Notes: generated by a model from the sequence alone, not told the origin. DNA of 47,810 bases from an uncultured Lachnospiraceae bacterium (GCA_910584945.1 CAJUDY010000031.1:1-47810); one strand, 5' to 3'. Numbered from the stretch's first letter, positions 1 to 8,358 are shown. Numbers and translations: made by a program.

Positions 1-56
1 CAGTTTCATTTATGGTGGTGCCAAGTGTGCGGGCATGGAGGTTTAGGAAAGAAAAT

Positions 57-953
57 TCACAAAACACTCAAGGCAACCGCGTGAAGCTTGTTCCGGGCCG
101 AGTCGGACCGGGAGGTCATGATGATCGGGACGCTGGCGCCGATCACTGCGCTGCCGGTCTTTAATCCGGCAAAATAGCGGAGAGATTTGTCCAGCGCATT
201 GCCGGTACACAGGTTGGGCATCAGCAGGATATCCGCCTGCCCGGCCACCGGGCTTTCGATGGATTTGGCTCTGGCAGCCTCGACAGAGAGTGCGTTGTCA
301 AGGGCCAGAGGACCGTCCACCAGACAGCCTTTGATCTGTCCCCGGTCGTTTGCTTTGCTCAGCATGGCGGCGTCTATGGTCTCCGGCATCTTTTCATTGA
401 TCACTTCCACCGGCGTGATGCAGGCTGCTTTGGGGCATTCCATACCGAGGCGGCGGGCCAGCGACACGGCATTATTCAAAATCTGTATTTTTTCGGCATA
501 CGTCGGATTCACATTGACCGCGCAGTCTGTGATCAGAACCAGACGGTTCTGATTCGGATATTCCGTGACGGTTACCTGGCTGACCAGCGCTTTTGGCGGT
601 ACCAGGCCATATTCCTTGTTAAACAGGGCGCGAAGGAACACAGATGTGTGCAGAAGTCCTTTCATAAGCGCATCCACTTTTTTTTCAGAGGCAAGAGCGA
701 CTGCTTTTTCCGCGGCTTTTGCGTCATTCGATTCTTCGATCATACTCCACATATGGGGAGCTTCCCCCAGAGAAAGTAATATATTTTTTATTTTTTCCGT
801 ATTACCGATCAATATAAAATCCGCGATCTGTTCTTTTCTTGCTTCCACCGCACATTCCAATACTTCGTGGTCATGGGCGGCTGCGACAGCAACCACCTTT
901 TTTCCGGCGTTTTTCCGGATCGCATTCATCATTTCATCAAAATTTCCATACAT
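57..953 (-). CDS. ptb: Phosphate butyryltransferase-type acyltransferase
   Basis: This 298-residue protein belongs to the phosphate acetyl/butyryltransferase family, which exchanges acyl-CoA and phosphate for acyl phosphate and CoA in the cytoplasm. Family-like segments are VVAVAAAHDHEVLE near residue 17, LITDCAVNVNPT near the middle and PNLCTGNALDKSL towards the C-terminus. The length fits Ptb (about 300) better than Pta. The frame is open up to 1058, but the ATG at 953 is chosen because AAGGAG lies just upstream and the family starts there. An IclR gene precedes it on the same strand and a butyrate-kinase-type gene diverges beyond that, so Ptb and Buk probably act together to make ATP. The acyl group cannot be fixed from sequence; butyryl, isobutyryl, isovaleryl or propionyl are all possible. 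Confidence 0.88.
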   Translation of the reverse strand: MYGNFDEMMNAIRKNAGKKVVAVAAAHDHEVLECAVEARKEQIADFILIGNTEKIKNILLSLGEAPHMWSMIEESNDAKAAEKAVALASEKKVDALMKGLLHTSVFLRALFNKEYGLVPPKALVSQVTVTEYPNQNRLVLITDCAVNVNPTYAEKIQILNNAVSLARRLGMECPKAACITPVEVINEKMPETIDAAMLSKANDRGQIKGCLVDGPLALDNALSVEAARAKSIESPVAGQADILLMPNLCTGNALDKSLRYFAGLKTGSAVIGASVPIIMTSRSDSARNKLHAVALSVL

Positions 954-990
954 GGCAGACTCCTTTTTGTCAGAACATGAGATATAAAAT

Positions 991-1023
991 GTTTTGTATA
1001 TAAAAACGATGTTTTGAATTATA
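991..1023 (-). promoter_or_regulatory. ptb promoter region with shared operator
   Basis: On the minus strand a perfect -10 TATAAT (1023-1018) is followed, 10 bp further on, by GTTTTTATATACAAAAC (1007-991). The same 17 bases recur upstream of buk at 2032-2048. The -35 is unclear: the stretch 17 bp upstream is all T. A TTGACA (1058-1053) with TATCTT (1035-1030) has ideal 17-bp spacing but lies in the loop of the iclR terminator. The shared 17-mer is probably the IclR operator (inference). Confidence 0.55.
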
Positions 1024-1040
1024 CAACAAAAGATAGCATA

Positions 1041-1068
1041 AAAAAAAGAAGGTGTCAATACCTTCTTT
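1041..1068 (-). terminator. iclR intrinsic terminator
   Basis: AAAGAAGGT (1045-1053) and ACCTTCTTT (1060-1068) form a 9-bp stem with a six-base loop directly after the iclR stop. On the minus strand it is followed by a T run, as expected of a Rho-independent terminator. Confidence 0.7.
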
Positions 1069-1076
1069 CTTTTTTC

Positions 1077-1850
1077 TCATCGAATTAACCGTTCAATCTG
1101 ATTCACGGCTTCCTTTAGATGCTTTAGATGTGTCTCCTGATTGGTCACCATGCGGGTGGTGGGACCGGAGAGACTGATGGAGGCGATGGGTTCCGAGTCT
1201 CGGGACAGCACGGGGACGGCGATGCAGTAGAGGCCCAGTTCAACCTCCTCGTTGTCGATGGAATAACCCTGTTCGCGGATGGTATCCAGAGTCCGGAGCA
1301 GATGCCCGGCGTCTTTGATGGAATTCGGCGTGTAGGCTTCAAAGGTCGCGCTTCGAAGATACTGATTGACAAACTGGTCGGACTGATAGGCCAGCAGAGC
1401 TTTTCCGGTTCCGGTCAGATGGGCATACCGGCTGTAACCGATCATGACGTCCATGGTCAGACAGAGGGTTCCGACGGATTTGTCTATGTAAGTGACGTGG
1501 GTGGCGTCGTCCATGATGGCCAGATGGGAAGACTCTCCGGTCTTTTCGGAAAGGTTCACAAGGAACGGGTGGATCAGGCTGATCAATTCCATCCGGTTGT
1601 GAGCCACCTGACCGAGAGAGGAGATCTTGACGCCCAGCCGGTATTTGGCCGCATCCGTTTTGATCAGATATCCGGACTGCTCCATGGTGACCAGAAAACG
1701 AAAGGCGGTGCTTCGGTTCATGTCCATACACCGGGCGACCTCCGCGGGAGACAGTTCCTCCCGTTCAAAGAACAGGTCCAGGATCGAAAACGCGGTGGAG
1801 ACGGAGTGCAGGATATAGCGTTCATTTTTGGAAGTTGTTTGCTCGGGCAT
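1077..1850 (-). CDS. IclR-family transcriptional regulator
   Basis: This is a 257-residue IclR-type regulator. Residues 10-75 carry a winged helix-turn-helix (HSVSTAFSILDLF, then LSPAEVARCMDMNRSTAFRFL). The C-terminal effector domain spans about 80-255, with VTYIDKSVG, HLTGTGKALLAY and SISLSGPTTRM typical of the family. It is translated from the ATG at 1850 with AGGA upstream. It lies between ptb and the divergent buk, and repeat operators occur in the promoters of ptb, iclR, buk and the oxidoreductase operon, so it is the obvious local regulator. Whether it activates or represses is not visible, although operators just downstream of the -10 at buk and the oxidoreductase suggest repression. 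The ligand is unknown; 2-oxo or 2-hydroxy acids would fit the neighbours. Confidence 0.9.
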   Translation of the reverse strand: MPEQTTSKNERYILHSVSTAFSILDLFFEREELSPAEVARCMDMNRSTAFRFLVTMEQSGYLIKTDAAKYRLGVKISSLGQVAHNRMELISLIHPFLVNLSEKTGESSHLAIMDDATHVTYIDKSVGTLCLTMDVMIGYSRYAHLTGTGKALLAYQSDQFVNQYLRSATFEAYTPNSIKDAGHLLRTLDTIREQGYSIDNEEVELGLYCIAVPVLSRDSEPIASISLSGPTTRMVTNQETHLKHLKEAVNQIERLIR

Positions 1851-1888
1851 GGAGGATTCCTTTCTTTCTCGAAATTTCTTTTTAATAA

Positions 1889-1936
1889 AACATACAGGAA
1901 AAATAAAACATTGTCAAGAAATGTTTATTATAAAAC
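1889..1936 (-). promoter_or_regulatory. iclR promoter with overlapping inverted repeat
   Basis: Minus-strand -35 TTGACA (1917-1912), 17-bp spacer and -10 TATGTT (1894-1889). The -35 sits inside the inverted repeat AAACATT (1906-1912) / AATGTTT (1920-1926), and a related half-site GTTTATTATAAAAC lies at 1923-1936. This arrangement fits autorepression by IclR (inference). Confidence 0.65.
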
Positions 1937-1989
1937 AACATAGTGAAATCTGCACAAAAGCGAATTGGCAAAATTATGACTTTTGACGG

Positions 1990-2048
1990 TTGACAAAAAA
2001 TAAAACAAATAATACTATATAACACGAATATGTTTTTATATACAAAAC
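1990..2048 (+). promoter_or_regulatory. buk promoter and operator
   Basis: TTGACA (1990-1995), 17 bp, TACTAT (2013-2018). The operator GTTTTTATATACAAAAC occupies 2032-2048, beginning 14 bp after the -10 and so covering the expected early transcribed region. Its arms GTTTT/AAAAC are inverted repeats, and the whole 17-mer matches the ptb site exactly in opposite orientation. Confidence 0.7.
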
Positions 2049-2086
2049 TATGATTTGATATAAAAAACAAAGAAGGGAGAACGAGA

Positions 2087-3172
2087 GTGAAGCCAATCAA
2101 GATTTTCGTCATCAATTTTGGTTCCACGTCCACCAAGATCGCGTATTTTGAGGACGAGAACTGTATCCTGCGGGAGAGCATCAACCATTCTGTGGACGAG
2201 ATCAAAGCCTGTCGGACGGTAAACGATCAGTACGGGCTTCGGAAAGCGGCGATCCTCGATTTTATGGAGGAGCACGGTCTGAAGCTTGACGAGATGGATT
2301 CCATCACCACCCGCGGAGGACAGACAGAACCCATCAAAGGAGGAACCTATCGAATCAACGAAGCTATGGTTGGGCAGGTGCGCTCCGGCGAGTACGGACA
2401 TCACGTCTGCGGCGTTGGTGTGCTGGTGGCCTACGACCTGTGCAGGGAAAGCGATCACGCTGTCCCACTCACCACTGATACGCCGACTACCGATGAGATG
2501 GACCCGGTGGCCCGCTATTCCGGCCTGAAGGAGATCGAGCGCGTGTCCTGCGTTCAGGCGCTGAACACGAAGGCGATGGCGCGATACTATGCGGAGCAGA
2601 ACGGAAGGAAGTTTGAGGACGTTCGCGTCGTCACGGTGATGCTGGGAGGCGGAATCGGCGTCTGTGCGATTCGGGACGGACGAATGGTGGACGCGCCGGA
2701 CGGACTGGAAGGAGAGGGGCCTTTCTCCAACAACCGCTGCTGCACTGTGCCAGCGGGCCAGTTGATAAAGTTGTGCTATTCCGGGAAATATAATCTGGAA
2801 GAAATGATCCGCCACATCAACGGCGAGGCGGGGTTGATGGCGTATCTGGGAACGACGGATATTCGGACGATCATGAAACGGATCGAAGAAGGCGACTCCT
2901 ATGCGGAAGAGGTGATGGATGCCATGTGCTATCAGACGGCGAAGGAGATCGGGGCCATGGCGGCTGTTCTGGAAGGTAAGGTAGACGCCATTCTTCTGAT
3001 TGGCGGCATGGCAAATGTTCCGTTTATTACGGGGAATATCCAGAGGAGAGTCCGTTTTATCGCTCCGGTGGTCATCCTGCCGGGAGAGCGGGAAATGGAA
3101 GCGCTGGCAGAGGGGTCTTACCGGGCGCTCAAAGGGGAGATTCCGATGCAGACATTTGTCCCTGGCAATTAG
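2087..3172 (+). CDS. buk: Butyrate kinase-type acyl kinase
   Basis: This 361-residue member of the acetate/butyrate kinase family (ASKHA fold) converts acyl phosphate and ADP to the free acid and ATP. The phosphate-binding N-terminus reads VINFGSTSTKIAYF (residues 8-21). Later come VMLGGGIGVCAIRDGRMVDA and EGEGPFS, which match the Buk signature region, and LLIGGMANVPF near the C-terminus. The length fits butyrate kinases (about 355) rather than acetate kinase (about 400). Translation starts at GTG 2087 with AGGGAG seven bases upstream. It diverges from iclR-ptb and precedes the oxidoreductase operon, so it is the energy-conserving last step. The exact acid is undetermined; branched-chain acids are also family substrates. 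Confidence 0.9.
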   Translation: MKPIKIFVINFGSTSTKIAYFEDENCILRESINHSVDEIKACRTVNDQYGLRKAAILDFMEEHGLKLDEMDSITTRGGQTEPIKGGTYRINEAMVGQVRSGEYGHHVCGVGVLVAYDLCRESDHAVPLTTDTPTTDEMDPVARYSGLKEIERVSCVQALNTKAMARYYAEQNGRKFEDVRVVTVMLGGGIGVCAIRDGRMVDAPDGLEGEGPFSNNRCCTVPAGQLIKLCYSGKYNLEEMIRHINGEAGLMAYLGTTDIRTIMKRIEEGDSYAEEVMDAMCYQTAKEIGAMAAVLEGKVDAILLIGGMANVPFITGNIQRRVRFIAPVVILPGEREMEALAEGSYRALKGEIPMQTFVPGN

Positions 3173-3219
3173 TCAGATTCGACAAAAATGTCTGTTGAAA
3201 TTTGTGCTTATTTTCCATA

Positions 3220-3278
3220 TTGACAATATACAAAACGAAGATTATTATAAAATTACAAAATGTTTTAATATAATAAAC
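3220..3278 (+). promoter_or_regulatory. Oxidoreductase operon promoter and operator
   Basis: TTGACA (3220-3225), 17 bp, TATTAT (3243-3248). A 14/17 match to the ptb/buk operator (GTTTTAATATAATAAAC, 3262-3278) starts 14 bp after the -10, the same placement as at buk. A half-site ATATACAAAAC also occurs in the spacer. Confidence 0.65.
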
Positions 3279-3309
3279 AATGTTTGAGAAATAAAAAGGA
3301 GTGAAACTC

Positions 3310-3852
3310 ATGAAAGAAATCCGTTTACATGGAAGAGGAGGTCAGGGCGTCGTAAAAGCTTCGCAGATCGTGGTGCGCGCGGCGGTTGCCGGAGGGAAGA
3401 ATGGACAGTTCATCCCGTTCTTCGGCGTGGAGCGCAAAGGATCTCCGGTGTTCGGCTATCTTCGTATCTCTGAGGAACCGATCCGCAGAAAGATGCAGGT
3501 GTATGAGCCGGAGATTCTGGTGATTATGGACGATTCCCTGGTGGGTCTTCCGGCGACTTACGCGGGCCTGAAGGAGGGCGGGATCGTGGTGATCAATTCC
3601 ACGAAAACCCCGAAGGAGCTGGGTATCCCCTCTCAGGCCGGAGAGACTGCAATCGTGGACGCCACCGGCATCGCGGAAGAACTGATCGGAAGAAATATTC
3701 CGAATACCTCCATGCTCGGCGCCTTCGTCAAAGCTTCCGGGCTGGTGGATAAGGAAGCGCTCTTTACAGAGATCGAGAAAGCGTTCGGCGCCGTCAACCG
3801 GCAGGCAGCGGAGCGCGCGTATGAAGAGACGGTAGTAACAAAACAATCATAA
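3310..3852 (+). CDS. 2-oxoacid:ferredoxin oxidoreductase gamma subunit
   Basis: This is the 180-residue gamma subunit of a four-subunit pyruvate/2-oxoacid:ferredoxin oxidoreductase. The N-terminal HGRGGQGVVKASQIV (residues 6-20) is the family glycine-rich motif, and the fold continues through ILVIMDDSLV and NTSMLGAFVKASGLV. The ATG at 3310 is preferred over GTG 3301, since AGGAG ends at 3300 and spaces correctly to the ATG. It heads the operon gamma-delta-alpha-beta, followed by a dehydrogenase, a transporter and a nitrilase. The complex oxidatively decarboxylates a 2-oxoacid to acyl-CoA with reduction of ferredoxin. Separate Ptb/Buk genes nearby suggest a substrate other than pyruvate, though pyruvate cannot be excluded. 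Confidence 0.88.
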   Translation: MKEIRLHGRGGQGVVKASQIVVRAAVAGGKNGQFIPFFGVERKGSPVFGYLRISEEPIRRKMQVYEPEILVIMDDSLVGLPATYAGLKEGGIVVINSTKTPKELGIPSQAGETAIVDATGIAEELIGRNIPNTSMLGAFVKASGLVDKEALFTEIEKAFGAVNRQAAERAYEETVVTKQS

Positions 3853-3853
3853 A

Positions 3854-3890
3854 AACAGCATCGGAGATGCGGAACTTCAATTAGGAGAAC
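3854..3890 (+). repeat. Intercistronic GATGC-GGAACT element, copy 1
   Basis: GCATC (3858-3862) and GATGC (3866-3870) form a short hairpin with a three-base loop. GGAACTTCAATTAGGAGAAC follows, carrying the Shine-Dalgarno for the ATG at 3897. The element starts within a few bases of the preceding stop. Related copies lie at about 21771, 40329, 41252 and 41820. Confidence 0.8.
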
Positions 3891-3896
3891 TTTATT

Positions 3897-4166
3897 ATGG
3901 CTGAACATTTACATATCACCCCCATCGGAAATGATGGAATCTACTGCCTGGACACCGCCAGCTGGCGGGTGTACCGGCCGGTAATGGACAAAGAGAAATG
4001 TGTGGACTGCGGGATGTGCCTCGCTTACTGTCCGGTGAACGCCATCATCGGTACGGAGGACAAAAAGTACGAGATCACTTATGACTACTGCAAGGGCTGC
4101 GGCATCTGCGCAAACGAATGCAAAAAAGGCGCCATTACGATGGTTCCGGAAGGAGGGACAAAATAA
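3897..4166 (+). CDS. 2-oxoacid:ferredoxin oxidoreductase delta (ferredoxin) subunit
   Basis: This 89-residue ferredoxin-type subunit has two [4Fe-4S] motifs: CVDCGMCLAYCP near residue 35 and CKGCGICANECK near residue 65. It relays electrons from the catalytic subunits to soluble ferredoxin. The ATG at 3897 has AGGAG ten bases upstream within the repeat element. The TAA stop overlaps the next ATG as TAATG, so translation to the alpha subunit is coupled. A separate delta gene indicates the four-subunit architecture rather than the single-chain pyruvate enzyme common in Clostridia. Confidence 0.9.
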   Translation: MAEHLHITPIGNDGIYCLDTASWRVYRPVMDKEKCVDCGMCLAYCPVNAIIGTEDKKYEITYDYCKGCGICANECKKGAITMVPEGGTK

Positions 4167-5344
4167 TGGGAAGAAAAATTGTTTTAACCGGTAACTATTC
4201 CGCGTCGGAAGCGGCCGCGCTCTGCCGCCCGGATCTGATCGCGGCTTATCCGATTACGCCCCAGTCTTCGGTCGTTGAATATCTGGCGGGCATGGTACAT
4301 AACGGCAAGATCGATTCGAACCTGGTGCAGGTGGAGTCCGAGCATTCGGCCTGTTCCGTGGTTCAGGGCGCGGTGGCCGCGGGAGGGCGCGTATTTACCG
4401 CCACCTCCGCCCAGGGACTTGCGCTGATGTACGAGCCGTATTTTCGGATGTCGACCTTACGTTTCCCCATGGTCATGGCTCTGGCAACCAGAGAGATGAC
4501 GTCTCCAGAGACGGTCTGGAGCGGACAGCAGGACGCCATGAGCGTTCGCGAGGCCGGATGGATTCAGGTGTACTGCGACAGCAACCAGGAGATCGCGGAC
4601 ATGATCATTCAGGGATATAAAATCGCGGAGCATGATCAGGTCCTTTTACCGGTGAATGTGTGTTATGACGGATTTTACAGTTCCCATCTGACTGAAGGTG
4701 TGGATCTTCCGCTTCAGGAAGAAGTAGACCGCTTCCTTCCCGCAGTGCATTTTAACCATTGTGTTCTGGACCCGGAGAATCCCTTTGCGCTGGACCCCCT
4801 GACGCCGGGGCCGCTTTTGATGAAGTACAGGAAGAGCCATCTGGATGCCATGGAAGCCGCTCTTGATGTGATTGAGGAAGTGGACAAAGAGTTTGGCGAT
4901 CAGTTCGGCCGTTACTACGGCGGCGCGATCTCGGAATATAAGACCGAAGATGCGGATGTGGTGATTCTGACCATCGGCGGCATGACCGGGACCGGTATGG
5001 ACGCGGTGGACCTTGCGAGAGAACAGGGCGTCAAGGCCGGTCTGATTAAGATCCGTTTTGCAAGACCGTTCCCGGCAAGGCGGATTGCCAAAGCTCTTGC
5101 GGGAAAGAAAGCATTTGCGGTCATCGACCGTTCCGTCTCCTTCGGCTGGTCCACAGGCCCCATGTATATGGAGACGAGGGCGGCGCTTGCGGATGTAGAT
5201 GATAAATTCGCTCATTTCTCCGTCATCGGCGGCCTTGGAGGAGCGGATATTCCGCTGGACCGGATGCTCGGCACCATCAAGAAACTGAACGAAGTGAAAA
5301 ATGAGCCGGGTCAGAAAGAGACCGAGTGGTATATGACAGATTGA
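4166..5344 (+). CDS. 2-oxoacid:ferredoxin oxidoreductase alpha subunit
   Basis: This 392-residue alpha subunit has AYPITPQSSVVEYL near residue 27, the signature of the pyrimidine-binding domain, then VESEHSACSVVQGAVAAGGRVFTATSAQG. Later VVILTIGGMTGTGMDAVD and VIDRSVSFGWSTGP mark the C-terminal domain. It pairs with beta to bind thiamine diphosphate. The start is the ATG at 4166, after AGGAGGG and overlapping the delta stop. The subunit sequence looks PorA-like, but substrate preference among pyruvate, 2-oxobutyrate and branched-chain oxoacids cannot be read from motifs alone; the Ptb/Buk context favours an amino-acid-derived or hydroxyacid-derived oxoacid (inference). Confidence 0.9.
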   Translation: MGRKIVLTGNYSASEAAALCRPDLIAAYPITPQSSVVEYLAGMVHNGKIDSNLVQVESEHSACSVVQGAVAAGGRVFTATSAQGLALMYEPYFRMSTLRFPMVMALATREMTSPETVWSGQQDAMSVREAGWIQVYCDSNQEIADMIIQGYKIAEHDQVLLPVNVCYDGFYSSHLTEGVDLPLQEEVDRFLPAVHFNHCVLDPENPFALDPLTPGPLLMKYRKSHLDAMEAALDVIEEVDKEFGDQFGRYYGGAISEYKTEDADVVILTIGGMTGTGMDAVDLAREQGVKAGLIKIRFARPFPARRIAKALAGKKAFAVIDRSVSFGWSTGPMYMETRAALADVDDKFAHFSVIGGLGGADIPLDRMLGTIKKLNEVKNEPGQKETEWYMTD

Positions 5345-5365
5345 TCAGGGAGGTTAATAATAAGA

Positions 5366-6268
5366 ATGAGTTATATAGATGTCCTTAGAGAAGCAAAAGA
5401 TGTAGTGACTCCCGGCATGTCGGCCTGCCAGGGCTGCGGCGGAGAGCTGATCCTGAGAACCGTTCTGCAGGTGTCCGGGAAAAATACGATTATCGGTATT
5501 CCGCCGGGATGTATGGCAGGAGCCGGAGTGGTTGGGTGGAATTATGCCAACGGACTGGAAATCCCGGTGCATATTCCGCTGCTTGACAATACAGCTTCCT
5601 TCCTGACCGGCGTGAGTCAGATGTATGAGAGAAAAGGAAGGTCAGATGTAAATATTGTGGCAGTGGCCGGCGACGGCGCGACGGCGGACTGCGGTTTCCA
5701 GAGTCTCTCTGCCGCCGCGGAGCGCAATGAAAGGATGCTGTATGTCTGCTATGACAATGAAGGCTATATGAATACCGGGTATCAGAGAAGTTCCACAACC
5801 TCCAGAGGCTCCAGAACTTCCACCACGCCGATCGGTTCCGTATTAAACGGAAAGCAGCAGCATCAGAAATATCTGCCGCTGATCATGAGCATGCACGGCC
5901 TCACATACTGCGCCACCGCGTCTCCGTCCCATATGGCCGACTTTGTGGCGAAGATCCAGAAGGGCCTGGAGGCCTCCAAGAAAGGCTTTGCCTATCTGCA
6001 TGTGTTCTCGCCCTGTCCCACCGGCTGGGCCTACCGGTCGGAGAAAGCCATCGAAGTGGCAAGAAAAGCAGTTGCGTCCAATGTATTTCCCCTTTGGGAG
6101 ATGGACGAGAACGGTTACAGACTGACAGAGAACAAGAAGCCGATCACGGTGGCCGAGTTCGTAAAGGGGATCGGCAAGTTCAAGGATCTGACGCCGGAAG
6201 TGATTGAGAGTATCCAGAAAGTGGCGGACGACCGTTATGAGATATTGAAGAAACTGGCGGCGAAATAA
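5366..6268 (+). CDS. 2-oxoacid:ferredoxin oxidoreductase beta subunit
   Basis: This 300-residue beta subunit binds thiamine diphosphate and an iron-sulfur cluster. CQGCGGELILRTVL near residue 21 supplies early cysteines, and GDGATADCGFQSLSAAAERN followed by CYDNEGYMNTGYQRS is the diphosphate and magnesium site. It sits 21 bp after alpha with AGGGAGG upstream. Length and motif order match PorB-class subunits. With gamma, delta and alpha it completes the enzyme, and no subunit is missing. Confidence 0.9.
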   Translation: MSYIDVLREAKDVVTPGMSACQGCGGELILRTVLQVSGKNTIIGIPPGCMAGAGVVGWNYANGLEIPVHIPLLDNTASFLTGVSQMYERKGRSDVNIVAVAGDGATADCGFQSLSAAAERNERMLYVCYDNEGYMNTGYQRSSTTSRGSRTSTTPIGSVLNGKQQHQKYLPLIMSMHGLTYCATASPSHMADFVAKIQKGLEASKKGFAYLHVFSPCPTGWAYRSEKAIEVARKAVASNVFPLWEMDENGYRLTENKKPITVAEFVKGIGKFKDLTPEVIESIQKVADDRYEILKKLAAK

Positions 6269-6284
6269 AGGAGGAGTGACAGAG

Positions 6285-7217
6285 ATGAAGATCGCAGTGA
6301 TTGGAGCAGGCGCAATGGGAACGCTTTTTGGTGGCAGACTTGCGATGGAAGGAAACGATGTGACCATGGTAGATGTGGTTCCGGTCGTGCTGGAAACCAT
6401 CAATCGGGACGGGATTGAACTGGAAGACGAGGCGGGAATGCACAAGATTCCGATAGTGGCAAAGAAAGCCGAAGAGATGACGGAGGAAGCAGATTTGGCG
6501 ATTTTGTTCACAAAGACACTGTATTCCAAGTCCGCTCTTGAGAGCGCAGCCAAAACATTCATTGGAAAAAATACCTATGTGTTGACTTTGCAGAATGGTC
6601 TTGGCAACGTGGAGCTGATCAACGAATTTGTGAGTATGGACAAAATTCTTGTGGGGGTTACCAACTATGCGTCCGACGTAAAAGGACCTGGAAAAATTTC
6701 TTCTAAGGGCGCCGGGTATGTCCGGATCTATACAGCGAATCTGGAGGATACGCCTGTGGTCCATGAAGTGCACGAGGTATTGGTGCAGGCCGGTTTTCAC
6801 GCGGAGATCACGAAAGAGGTCTATGTGGCAATCTGGGAAAAGGTCGGTTTCAACGCGGCCATCAACGCGACCACGGCCATTGTCCATGCGCCCTGCGGAG
6901 CCATCGGCGCTGTGGAAGAGGGACGTTTTCTGGCAGCGAAGATCGCTACAGAGACTGCGATGGTCGGACAGGCCCACGGGGTGGACGTGAAAGCGGAGAA
7001 TATCATTCACAGCCTGGAAAATACCTATGTGGCGCATAAAGATCACTATACGTCCATGGCACAGGATCTGAAAAATAAGAGAAAGACAGAGGCGCGGTTC
7101 ATCAACGGGGGAATTGTTGCCAAAGCAAAGGAGAAAGGAATCGAAGTTCCGTATACGGAGGCAATCTATTGCCTGCTGCGTACCATCGAAGATACCTTTG
7201 ATATACAGGGATTCTGA
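6285..7217 (+). CDS. Ketopantoate reductase (PanE/ApbA)-family dehydrogenase
   Basis: This is a 310-residue NAD(P)-dependent dehydrogenase. IGAGAMGTLFGGRLA (residues 6-20) is the Rossmann dinucleotide site; FTKTLYSKSALE and TLQNGLGNVE follow, and EKVGFNAAINATTAI carries the conserved Lys/Asn region of the PanE family. The ATG at 6285 is preferred over GTG 6276, which lies too close to AAAGGAGG. PanE relatives also include enzymes that interconvert D-2-hydroxyacids and 2-oxoacids. In an operon with a 2-oxoacid oxidoreductase rather than pantothenate genes, a 2-hydroxyacid or 2-oxoacid substrate is more likely than ketopantoate (inference). The electron acceptor is probably NAD(P)+. Confidence 0.85.
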   Translation: MKIAVIGAGAMGTLFGGRLAMEGNDVTMVDVVPVVLETINRDGIELEDEAGMHKIPIVAKKAEEMTEEADLAILFTKTLYSKSALESAAKTFIGKNTYVLTLQNGLGNVELINEFVSMDKILVGVTNYASDVKGPGKISSKGAGYVRIYTANLEDTPVVHEVHEVLVQAGFHAEITKEVYVAIWEKVGFNAAINATTAIVHAPCGAIGAVEEGRFLAAKIATETAMVGQAHGVDVKAENIIHSLENTYVAHKDHYTSMAQDLKNKRKTEARFINGGIVAKAKEKGIEVPYTEAIYCLLRTIEDTFDIQGF

Positions 7218-7244
7218 CAGATTTACGACAGGGGGATAAAAGCT

Positions 7245-8357
7245 ATGAAGAATAAAAAGCAAAGCGCTGGTTTTGCGGTCTGTTTCAGTATCGCATCGGC
7301 CTGGTTTGGTACACACTGTGGAAGCGGGTTTGCCACGGGGGCACAGGGAGTCTCATTCTGGACTTCCTACGGGGCGTATGCCTTGTTTCTGCCGGTAATT
7401 TCAGTTGCGATCATGGCGGTTGTCGCGTATATTCAGTGGGAATTCTGCAGACAAAATAAAACTTATGATTATCGTTCCTATGCCAATAAACTGTTCCATC
7501 CTTATGATAAACTGTTTGGAACGATCTATGAGATCCTGTTTATTGCGATTATGGTCATGGGAGTCTCTTCGGTCTTTGCGGGCGCGGGACAGCTGATCAG
7601 CCAGATGTTCGGATTCCCCTATGTTCCGTCTGTCATTGCGGTCATGGCGCTGGTTGTCGTGTTGAATATGTTCGGAACAAAGCTTCTGGTGGCCTCTTCT
7701 TCCGTACTTTCTGTCATTTTGATTGCTGTGATTGTATTGATTGCGTTTTTGTGTATTGGGAAAAACGGCGGGCGTTTTGTGGAAGTTGTGTCAACCTGGC
7801 AGACGGAAGGCTCTTTGGGGAAAGCGATTCTTTCCGGCATTTTATATGGAAGCTTTCAGTGCATTATTCTTGGAGCGACGACCAATCTTTCGGAGGATAT
7901 CACAACAAAAGAAGATTCCCGGGTCAGTGCGATCTTTGGGTTGGTTATGAACGGGGCTATGATGGTTCTGCTGACCTATATGCTGCTCTGTTATTATCCG
8001 GCTGTAAATACCGAACAGCTTCCGGTGTTGGCGGCAGTGTCCGAGCTTGGGATACCTGCGCTGGAGACCGGATATTCGATCATGGTATTTCTGGCATTCA
8101 TGACGACGGCGATCACCTGCATTGGAGCGATTCTCAAAAGAGTTGAGGGCTTCGGCGCGGAGACGATCCGCAATATTACGGCGAGAAGAGCGCTGTATTC
8201 TGCGATATTGATTCTTATATGCTTTGGCATCGCGCAGTTTGGACTGCTGACGATTGTAAAGAAGGGCTACACGGCGGTGGGGTATCTTGGAATTCCGTTT
8301 GTGATCATTCCGACACTGATCGTTGGAACAAAGAAAATAAAAGTAGGAGGTAACTGA
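7245..8357 (+). CDS. YkvI-like multi-pass membrane protein, probable transporter
   Basis: This 370-residue protein has roughly ten hydrophobic segments from residue 10 onward, for example ALFLPVISVAIMAVVAYI, LFIAIMVMGVSSVFAGAG and VLSVILIAVIVLIAFLCI. It resembles the YkvI group of APC-fold membrane proteins: the N-terminal GTHCGSGFATGAQ breaks a helix, as in sodium-coupled carriers. AGGGGG precedes the ATG at 7245. It lies between the dehydrogenase and the nitrilase gene, so it is likely to import the organic acid or precursor used by the pathway. No substrate can be assigned from sequence. Confidence 0.72.
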   Translation: MKNKKQSAGFAVCFSIASAWFGTHCGSGFATGAQGVSFWTSYGAYALFLPVISVAIMAVVAYIQWEFCRQNKTYDYRSYANKLFHPYDKLFGTIYEILFIAIMVMGVSSVFAGAGQLISQMFGFPYVPSVIAVMALVVVLNMFGTKLLVASSSVLSVILIAVIVLIAFLCIGKNGGRFVEVVSTWQTEGSLGKAILSGILYGSFQCIILGATTNLSEDITTKEDSRVSAIFGLVMNGAMMVLLTYMLLCYYPAVNTEQLPVLAAVSELGIPALETGYSIMVFLAFMTTAITCIGAILKRVEGFGAETIRNITARRALYSAILILICFGIAQFGLLTIVKKGYTAVGYLGIPFVIIPTLIVGTKKIKVGGN

Positions 8358-8358
8358 T

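Noticed and set aside
1030..1058. TTGACA and TATCTT with 17-bp spacing on the minus strand as the main ptb promoter.
   Set aside because: The TTGACA is the loop of the iclR terminator hairpin, so the match may be accidental; a perfect TATAAT nearer the operator is preferred, though use of both cannot be excluded.
2048..2815. Long minus-strand open frame across buk.
   Set aside because: It is antisense to a well-supported kinase gene, has no family motifs, and similar long antisense frames occur over secA and the oxidoreductases because of codon bias.
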